A stretch of 11,164 nt of DNA from RGIG5579 sp045544655 (lineage in GTDB: Bacteria; Bacillota; Clostridia; Oscillospirales; SIG627): contig JAZPZL010000015.1 in the NCBI GenBank assembly GCA_045544655.1, positions 1-11,164 on the forward strand. Reading direction: 5' to 3'. The position numbers and the translations under genes are program-made. A model generated the notes under the pieces. The model saw nothing but the letters and a program-made list of their open reading frames with translations. It did not search any database and was not told where the DNA came from. Below, piece by piece: positions 6,036 to 11,164 of this stretch; positions within the stretch are counted from its first letter, which is position 1; each line of letters starts with the position of its first letter.

Positions 6036-6064
6036 TTGACATTCGACGGCATTTTTTGTAAACT
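6036..6064 (+). promoter_or_regulatory. Promoter of the marR-ABC-ABC operon
   Basis: -35 TTGACA (6036-6041), a 17-bp spacer and -10 TAAACT (6059-6064). The expected start point is near 6071, upstream of the tandem palindromes at 6082-6110, so a bound repressor would block elongation or initiation. The leader is about 53 bases. Confidence 0.7.
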
Positions 6065-6081
6065 AAGAACAAGAAAAAATC

Positions 6082-6110
6082 GTTGCGTTTGCAACCGTTG
6101 CAATTGCAAC
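6082..6110. promoter_or_regulatory. Tandem palindromic operator, probably bound by MarR
   Basis: Two 14-bp palindromes lie one base apart: GTTGCGTTTGCAAC (6082-6095, one mismatched pair) and GTTGCAATTGCAAC (6097-6110, perfect). They lie just after the promoter and end 14 bases before the marR ATG. TTGCAA-type palindromes near their own gene are typical of MarR-family repressors, so autoregulation of the whole operon is the natural reading. The repeats could also form RNA hairpins close to the ribosome binding site. Confidence 0.75.
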
Positions 6111-6123
6111 AAACGGAGGGCTT

Positions 6124-6549
6124 ATGCACATTATGCGATCCATCGGGCAAACGGAGCGGGCGTACATCCTGTTTCGCAACGCGCGGCTGGAGGAGCACGG
6201 CTTGACCGACTATCAGGGGCTGTATCTCCGCACCGTCTGCGTTCATCCCGGCATCACCCAGGAGGAGCTGGCAACCAAGCTGGTCTTCAACAAATCCAGC
6301 GTTTCCCGTCAGCTTGCCGCTTTGGAAAAGGCAGAGCTGATCACGCGATTCCGCTGTGAAAAGGATAAGCGGAGCGTACGGGTGTACCCCACGGAAAAAG
6401 GAGAAGCGCTTCTCCCCTTGATCCGTGAGACCGCAAAAGAATTTTTCACCGCTATTTCCGGGGAATTGACGGAAGAAGAAAAAGAGCTACTGGACAGCTT
6501 GTGTGAAAAGCTCTGCCGAGGCGCAAAGGAGGCGATCCGTCAAAAATGA
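6124..6549 (+). CDS. MarR-family transcriptional regulator
   Basis: This 141-residue protein is the usual MarR length. It has a winged helix-turn-helix from about 30 to 95: the recognition helix is around NKSSVSRQLAALEKAELI (56-73), and the wing holds DKRSVRVYPTEKG (81-93) with the conserved Asp-x-Arg. N- and C-terminal helices (4-25, 95-140) would form the dimer interface. The family mostly represses efflux or stress genes and lets go when a small ligand binds or a cysteine is oxidised; Cys39, Cys78, Cys127 and Cys131 are present, but a redox role is only possible. GGAGGG (6115-6120) is only three to four bases from ATG 6124; the in-frame ATG at 6133 is too far from it. The stop overlaps the next ATG (ATGA, 6546-6549), so it is translationally coupled to the exporter, and a tandem palindrome precedes it. 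Confidence 0.94.
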   Translation: MHIMRSIGQTERAYILFRNARLEEHGLTDYQGLYLRTVCVHPGITQEELATKLVFNKSSVSRQLAALEKAELITRFRCEKDKRSVRVYPTEKGEALLPLIRETAKEFFTAISGELTEEEKELLDSLCEKLCRGAKEAIRQK

Positions 6550-8270
6550 AAAAGATCATTCAATATTGCAAGCCCTTTGCAGGACTGCTTGCCGTAATGA
6601 TCGGCATCAAGTTCATCGGCACGATGATGGACCTGGTCATTCCTTACATCTTAGGATATATTCTGGACGAGGTGGTGCTTCGTTGTACACCCGAAAATCT
6701 TGCCCCCGTATTCACCTGGGGCGCGGTGATGGTGATCTGTGCCTTCATCGCCGTTTTTTCCAACATTTTTGCAAACCGCCATATTTCTCTTTATTCCACG
6801 AAGATCGTAAAAAAGCTGAGATGCGATCTCTTTGATAAGATCCTTTCCCTTTCCGCGGCACAGACCGATGCCTTTACCGTCCCCTCTCTGGTGGCAAGAA
6901 TGTCCAGCGATACCTATTCCATTCACAATATGCTGAATATGACCTTCCGCGCAGGTGTCCGCGCCCCCATTCTGCTCATCGGCGGGATCGGCATCACCCT
7001 GTTCATTGAGCCGGTCCTCAGCTTGACCCTCATCCTTCTGCTTCCCATTATGTCCATGATCGTGATCCACGTTTCCAAAAAGGGCGTACAGCTTTTTAAA
7101 AACAAGCAGAAAAGAGTAGACCGTATGGTGGAAAAGGTGCGCGATACCTTCACCGGCATTCGCGTCATCAAAGCCCTTTCCAAGGTGGATTACGAAAAAG
7201 GTTCCTTCGGTGAGGTCAACGCCGAATTGAGCCAAAGCGAGGAAAAGGCAAACGTGACCATGGCAATCACCCCCGCCACCGTCACCCTCTGTCTGAATCT
7301 GGGAATGACTGCCGTAGTCGCTTTGGGTGCGTACCGCGTGTTTCTCGGTCACTCAACGCCCGGTCAGATCATTTCCTTTATGCAATACTTCACCCAGATC
7401 CTCAACGCTACCCTGGCGCTGACCCGTATTTTCATCGTTTATTCCCGCGGCGCGGCAAGTGCCGAGCGTCTGGCAGAGGTTTTGGATGAGAAGCAGGATC
7501 TGGTTCTTTTGCCCCCCGCCGAGCCGGAAAAAGACGCAGCGTTTCTGGAATTTCAAAACGTTACCTTTTCTTATAATAAGACCATCCCCACCGTGGAGGA
7601 TATCTCCTTTAGTCTGAAAAAAGGCGGCACCCTGGGAATCATCGGCGGAACGGGTAGCGGAAAATCTACCCTGATCCAGCTTCTGATGCGCTTTTACGAT
7701 CCCGATGAAGGACGGATCCTTTTGGAGGGACGAGACCTGCGCACCATCGAGCCTGCCAAGATGAAGGAAAAATTCGGCGTCATCTTCCAAAACGACTTTT
7801 TGATGGCAGAGACTCTGAAGGAGAATATTCTGTTCGGTAGAGCTCTGAGCGACGAAGCTTTGAAAAAAGCCACCGACAGCGCCCAGGCACTCTCCTTCAT
7901 TGAAAATCTCGACGACGGCTTCGATTACGCCTTGACCACCAAGGGCGCAAACCTTTCCGGCGGTCAACGGCAAAGAGTTCTCATCTCCCGCGCCCTGGCA
8001 GGAGATCCCGAGATCTTGATCCTGGACGACGCCTCCTCCGCACTGGACTATAAAACCGATGCAATGCTCCGCGGTGCCTTGCGAAAAAATTTTTCCGCGG
8101 CGACCAAGATCATCGTCGCTCAGCGGATCAGCTCCATTCGGGATGCAGACCTGATCCTGGTTCTGGAGCACGGCAAGATCTGCGGAATGGGAACGGATGA
8201 AACCTTGAGCGAGAATTGCGAGATCTACCGCGAGATCGCTCAGTCACAGATGGGAGAGATGCAGATATGA
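6546..8270 (+). CDS. ABC exporter half-transporter, degenerate-site subunit
   Basis: The protein has 574 residues: a six-helix exporter-type membrane domain (about 10-300) fused to an ATPase domain (about 332-574). Visible motifs are Walker A GGTGSGKST (367-375, Lys373), Q-loop Gln415, signature LSGGQ (470-474) and Walker B ILILDD, where the usual catalytic Glu is Asp495 and the switch His is Gln526. These two changes mark a non-catalytic ATP site, while the canonical signature would complete the partner's active site. Together with the next gene it should form a heterodimeric exporter of the LmrCD/BmrCD/TM287-288 type, moving drugs, lipids or peptides out of the cell; the cargo is unknown. 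The ATG overlaps the marR stop by 4 bp; AGGAGG (6527-6532) lies 13 bases upstream, a little far, which fits coupling. No peptidase domain is fused. Confidence 0.95.
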   Translation: MKKIIQYCKPFAGLLAVMIGIKFIGTMMDLVIPYILGYILDEVVLRCTPENLAPVFTWGAVMVICAFIAVFSNIFANRHISLYSTKIVKKLRCDLFDKILSLSAAQTDAFTVPSLVARMSSDTYSIHNMLNMTFRAGVRAPILLIGGIGITLFIEPVLSLTLILLLPIMSMIVIHVSKKGVQLFKNKQKRVDRMVEKVRDTFTGIRVIKALSKVDYEKGSFGEVNAELSQSEEKANVTMAITPATVTLCLNLGMTAVVALGAYRVFLGHSTPGQIISFMQYFTQILNATLALTRIFIVYSRGAASAERLAEVLDEKQDLVLLPPAEPEKDAAFLEFQNVTFSYNKTIPTVEDISFSLKKGGTLGIIGGTGSGKSTLIQLLMRFYDPDEGRILLEGRDLRTIEPAKMKEKFGVIFQNDFLMAETLKENILFGRALSDEALKKATDSAQALSFIENLDDGFDYALTTKGANLSGGQRQRVLISRALAGDPEILILDDASSALDYKTDAMLRGALRKNFSAATKIIVAQRISSIRDADLILVLEHGKICGMGTDETLSENCEIYREIAQSQMGEMQI

Positions 8271-10075
8271 ACAGAGGATTTCAAGGACGCTATAACCCCG
8301 AAGACGATAAAATTCAGACCCGCAAATATCAAGGCCCGAACGTATTCCTGCGCCTGGGCAAATACCTGCTCGCCTTCCGCTGGACGGGACTTCTGGCAAT
8401 GGCACTGGTTTGCGTTGCCAACGTGCTGGCGCTCATCGGTCCCCACCTCTCCGGCAAAGCCATCGACGCCATTGCCTTCGACAGTGCTACCAAAACGGCA
8501 AGCGTGGATTTCCCCACCGTATTCCGCTACTGCGGCTATATGGTTCTGTTTTACGCGCTGTCTGCGGGGCTTTCCTACGTCCGAAGCTTGGTAATGACCC
8601 GCTTTTCCCAGAAGATCACCCGCAAGATCCGCTCGGAATCCTACAACAAGCTTCTCAGCCTCCCCGTAGGATATTTTGACAAGCTGCAGGCAGGTGATAT
8701 CATCAGCCGTCTTTCCTACGATATTGACACCATCAATACCAGCCTTACGGGAGACCTGGTTCAGATCCTCACCTCCCTGATCACCGTCACCGGCGCCTTC
8801 ATTATGATGACCCGCATCTCCTGGAAGATGCTTTTGGTCTTTCTCATCACCGTACCGCTCTCCATCATCGTCACCGTTAAGCGAAGCCGCCAAGTGCGCC
8901 CCCTGTTCCGCAAACGAAGCGCGGCTTTGGGTTCTCTCAACGGTTTTACGGAGGAGATCCTCTCCGGTGCCAAAACCATCAAAGCGTACGGAAAGGAAAA
9001 GGAATTTGCCGCTCGCTACGGGAAACAAAATGAAGAAGCCAGCCAGGCGTACTATATGGCAGACTACCAGGCGGCAACCATCGGTCCCTCGGTCAATTTT
9101 ATCAACAATTTGTCCATGGCGATCATCAGCGTGGCAGGTGCTTGTCTCTTCATTTCGGGTTCTATGACCCTGGGCAGCATTTCTTCCTTTATTCTTTACG
9201 GAAGAAAGTTCTCCGGTCCCATCAACGAGTTTTCCAATATTCTGGCTGACCTGCAAAGCCTTCGCTCCGCCGCAGAGAGAGTTTTCACTATGATGGACGA
9301 AGCACCCGAGCTTCCCGACGCTCCCGACGCCGTTTCTCTCACGGACGTACGCGGTGAGATCGAATTCAAAAACGTAAAATTCTCCTACGTTCCCGAAAAG
9401 GAGATCATTCACAATCTATCCCTGAAGGTTCCCGCAGGCAAGACCGTTGCCATCGTAGGACCCACCGGCGGCGGTAAAACCACCATCGTAAATCTCTTGA
9501 TGCGCTTTTACGATCGGGATTCGGGAGAGATCCTTCTGGACGGCATTCCCATTGATCGGATCCGCCGTGCCGACCTGAGAAAAGCCTATACCATGGTGCT
9601 TCAGGAGACCTGGCTGATGGGCGGAACCGTGGCGGAAAACATTGCCTACGGAAAAGAGAACGCCACCCGCGAGGAAATTGAGGAAGCCGCCAAAAGCGCA
9701 GGCATTCACAAATTCATCGCCTCCTTGCCGCAGGGGTACGATACCCGTATGGAGGACGGCGGTCTCAACATTTCCAAAGGACAAAAGCAGCTGCTCACCA
9801 TTGCCCGCAGTATGCTCTCCGATGCAAAAATGCTGATCCTGGACGAAGCCACCAGCAACGTGGATACCCGCACCGAGATCAAGATCGAAAAAGCAATGCT
9901 GAAGCTGATGGAGGGCAAGACCGCCTTCGTCATCGCCCACCGTCTTTCCACCATCAAAAATGCAGACGTCATTATGGTCGTCCGAGACGGCGACGTGGTA
10001 GAAACCGGCACCCACAAGGAGCTTTTGGCGGCAAACGGCTTCTACGCCCAGCTTTATCGCTCCCAATACGAATAA
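8267..10075 (+). CDS. ABC exporter half-transporter, catalytic-site subunit
   Basis: The protein has 602 residues from ATG 8267: a hydrophilic N-terminus (1-34), six membrane helices (about 38-320) and an ATPase domain (about 360-602). The motifs are Walker A GPTGGGKTT (398-406, Lys404), Q-loop Gln446, Walker B LILDE (Asp526, catalytic Glu527) and switch His558, all canonical. The signature is altered to ISKGQ (502-506) from LSGGQ. This is the exact complement of the preceding subunit, so the pair forms one consensus site (this Walker B plus the partner's LSGGQ) and one degenerate site. The ATG overlaps the previous stop by 4 bp (ATGA), with GGGAGA nine bases before it. An in-frame TTG at 8216 would lengthen the protein by 17 residues but has no good ribosome binding site. 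It ends with TAATGA, then a terminator. Confidence 0.95.
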   Translation: MNRGFQGRYNPEDDKIQTRKYQGPNVFLRLGKYLLAFRWTGLLAMALVCVANVLALIGPHLSGKAIDAIAFDSATKTASVDFPTVFRYCGYMVLFYALSAGLSYVRSLVMTRFSQKITRKIRSESYNKLLSLPVGYFDKLQAGDIISRLSYDIDTINTSLTGDLVQILTSLITVTGAFIMMTRISWKMLLVFLITVPLSIIVTVKRSRQVRPLFRKRSAALGSLNGFTEEILSGAKTIKAYGKEKEFAARYGKQNEEASQAYYMADYQAATIGPSVNFINNLSMAIISVAGACLFISGSMTLGSISSFILYGRKFSGPINEFSNILADLQSLRSAAERVFTMMDEAPELPDAPDAVSLTDVRGEIEFKNVKFSYVPEKEIIHNLSLKVPAGKTVAIVGPTGGGKTTIVNLLMRFYDRDSGEILLDGIPIDRIRRADLRKAYTMVLQETWLMGGTVAENIAYGKENATREEIEEAAKSAGIHKFIASLPQGYDTRMEDGGLNISKGQKQLLTIARSMLSDAKMLILDEATSNVDTRTEIKIEKAMLKLMEGKTAFVIAHRLSTIKNADVIMVVRDGDVVETGTHKELLAANGFYAQLYRSQYE

Positions 10076-10077
10076 TG

Positions 10078-10108
10078 AAAAAAAGCGTTCCGACGGAACG
10101 CTTTTTTT
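10078..10108. terminator. Bidirectional terminator between the ABC operon and the MerR-type gene
   Basis: The arms AAAAAAAGCGTTCC (10078-10091) and GGAACGCTTTTTTT (10095-10108) pair perfectly around GAC, with T-runs on both strands. It starts three bases after the plus-strand stop and lies 21 bases past the minus-strand stop at 10130, so it serves both converging units. Confidence 0.94.
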
Positions 10109-10129
10109 GCTTTTACACACGTTAAAATA

Positions 10130-11056
10130 TCATTTGGATTCTGTCTCTTTGTTCCAAAAAACGCCAAGCAAGGCCAAAATCGCCGAAAATGAAGCCGGCA
10201 AAAATTTCAAGCTTTGAACGAACAGATCCATTGCTTCGCTTTCGCCCGACAGAACGTTCCACAGAAGTGAATGACGATAGGATAAAAATTCAAATTCATA
10301 TAGCACGCTTCTCGTTTCTTCCGATAAAAACAACAGGCTCACCACGGAAAAGATACACAGTGCCACTCCCAACAAGGAGTATCGCCGCTCACCTTTCACG
10401 ATATGGAAAAGCATAAGAATCGCCGCAATCGCCAATGCAAGCCACGCCGGAAACAACGGAAAACAGGCAAAAAAATTCTCCCACGAAAAAACGTATTCGT
10501 ACAAAAACTCTCCCCTTCCCAGCAATTTTACGTCAGCAAAAGCTGTTCGAATAAAAACGGGTAGCAGAACGGTGCACCCCAGCACGAGCAAAGCAAAAGC
10601 CAGCACGGACGGAATTCGTTTCCGTACGGTTCTTTGAACGTCTTTCAAACGCATCATTGAATCCTCCTTCGGTAAAATATTGGAAGAAGTCGAACCGCCA
10701 AGACGTTCTGCAAGAAAAGAATAATCTAAAACAGCAAAGCAGTCATGTTTTTCCAACGTGTGTAAAATGCGCTTTTTGTTGTCGATCTCCCCTGCCAGCT
10801 TCTTTTTTTGCCTTTCCAGAATCGCGGGAATTCTCTCGGGGAACTGTTGCATTTCCCGAATATCCGCAATTGAAAAATCCGCTTTTCGCAAAGTAGATAC
10901 GACCTTTAACGTTTCAATATCGGCATCCGAAAAATGGAAACTTCTTCTTCCGCTGTAGCCTTGTTCTTCCAACGGTTGAAGCAACCCGCTTTCAATATAC
11001 AACCTTACTGCGCGGTCCGTAAGTCCCGTTTGCTCGCATACTTGTCTCATTCGCAT
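10130..11056 (-). CDS. MerR-type regulator with a C-terminal four-helix membrane domain
   Basis: The protein has 308 residues from ATG 11056. Residues 1-70 are a MerR-type winged helix (MRQVCEQTGLTDRAVRLYIESG, then RRSFHF and DADIETLKVVSTLRKADFSIADI). A charged dimerisation coiled coil follows (about 76-105). In place of a soluble effector domain, residues 148-170, 196-220, 226-245 and 284-302 are four hydrophobic segments predicted to cross the membrane, leaving the DNA-binding half inside and two short acidic/aromatic loops outside. It is therefore a candidate one-component membrane-bound sensor-regulator; the signal and targets are unknown apart from its own promoter. A longer in-frame start at 11140 is excluded, because AAGGAG (11066-11071) and a MerR-type promoter (11080-11110) lie inside that extension. 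It converges with the ABC operon and is otherwise alone. Confidence 0.9.
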   Translation of the reverse strand: MRMRQVCEQTGLTDRAVRLYIESGLLQPLEEQGYSGRRSFHFSDADIETLKVVSTLRKADFSIADIREMQQFPERIPAILERQKKKLAGEIDNKKRILHTLEKHDCFAVLDYSFLAERLGGSTSSNILPKEDSMMRLKDVQRTVRKRIPSVLAFALLVLGCTVLLPVFIRTAFADVKLLGRGEFLYEYVFSWENFFACFPLFPAWLALAIAAILMLFHIVKGERRYSLLGVALCIFSVVSLLFLSEETRSVLYEFEFLSYRHSLLWNVLSGESEAMDLFVQSLKFLPASFSAILALLGVFWNKETESK

Positions 11057-11065
11057 TGAGATCAG

Positions 11066-11071
11066 CTCCTT
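11066..11071 (-). promoter_or_regulatory. Ribosome binding site that fixes the MerR-type gene start
   Basis: AAGGAG on the minus strand, nine bases before ATG 11056 and 15 before the second ATG (11050). It supports the 308-residue product. Confidence 0.85.
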
Positions 11072-11079
11072 CCAAAGCA

Positions 11080-11110
11080 ACTGTAGCATTTTACCCAAGG
11101 TAAAAGTCAA
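11080..11110 (-). promoter_or_regulatory. MerR-type promoter with a 19-bp spacer and internal operator
   Basis: On the minus strand, -35 TTGACT (11105-11110) and -10 TACAGT (11080-11085) are separated by 19 bp, the overlong spacer typical of MerR-controlled promoters. Within it lies a perfect inverted repeat TTTTACC-CAA-GGTAAAA (11089-11105, plus-strand reading). The likely start is near 11073, just ahead of the ribosome binding site. This strongly suggests autoregulation by DNA untwisting. Confidence 0.85.
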
Positions 11111-11164
11111 CCCTATTTTATAATATTTTTTCGTTTTCAACCACTTTTTATTTTTTTCTTGAAC

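Noticed and set aside
8240..9412. A 390-codon minus-strand frame opposite the second ABC subunit, and similar long frames at 7353-8171, 6651-7352 and 9416-10120
   Set aside because: They are shadows of the well-supported ABC genes, caused by their codon pattern, and carry no recognisable domains.
6124..11056. A possible antibiotic or peptide biosynthesis cluster around the exporter
   Set aside because: No precursor peptide, modifying enzyme or fused peptidase domain is visible. The MarR-ABC-ABC layout is a common efflux operon.
11056..11140. The longer 336-residue start for the MerR-type protein
   Set aside because: The added 28 codons cover a strong ribosome binding site and a 19-bp-spacer promoter with operator, and the MerR fold begins right at the downstream ATG.

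Overview
This 11.2 kb window looks like chromosomal DNA from an uncultured gut- or rumen-type Clostridia bacterium (Bacillota). The basis is moderate GC content, strong AAGGAG-type ribosome binding sites, TTGAC(A/G/T)/TAxxAT promoters with 16-17 bp spacers, hairpin-plus-T-run terminators after nearly every unit, a lipoprotein solute-binding protein, a dockerin-like calcium loop on a secreted hydrolase, and a MarR-ABC-ABC operon. The genus cannot be named from sequence alone. No rRNA, tRNA, CRISPR array, insertion sequence or prophage gene is visible.

Left part (1-4080). The window opens with the last 59 codons of an unidentified plus-strand gene that uses the codons of a highly expressed gene, followed by a strong terminator. 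Three minus-strand genes follow, each its own transcription unit: a secreted SGNH-type hydrolase with a half-dockerin (416-1555), an orphan ABC-type solute-binding lipoprotein (1835-3337), and dUTPase, dut (3543-3983). The gaps hold terminators, promoters and several hairpin-forming repeats.

Centre (4041-6123). An NhaC-family Na+/H+ antiporter on the minus strand carries an unusual N-terminal signal peptide and acidic extension. It diverges from a plus-strand operon. The shared 222-bp gap holds promoters in both directions, a palindrome over the antiporter -35 box, and a tandem pair of GTTGCnnnTGCAAC-type palindromes between the marR promoter and marR.

Right part (6124-11164). marR and two ABC exporter half-transporters form a tight operon in which both junctions are 4-bp ATGA overlaps. 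The nucleotide-binding domains are complementary: the first has a degenerate Walker B/switch but a canonical LSGGQ, and the second has a canonical Walker B Glu and switch His but a degenerate signature. This is the hallmark of a heterodimeric exporter with one catalytic and one degenerate ATP site, probably a drug or lipid exporter controlled by MarR. A shared bidirectional terminator separates it from a convergent gene for a MerR-type DNA-binding protein whose C-terminal half is four predicted membrane segments instead of a soluble effector domain. That gene has a textbook MerR promoter: a 19-bp spacer containing a perfect 7-bp inverted repeat.

The most interesting items are the membrane-anchored MerR regulator with its matching self-operator, the duplicated MarR operator ahead of the asymmetric exporter, and the half-dockerin SGNH enzyme. 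No wholly new multi-gene system is evident.
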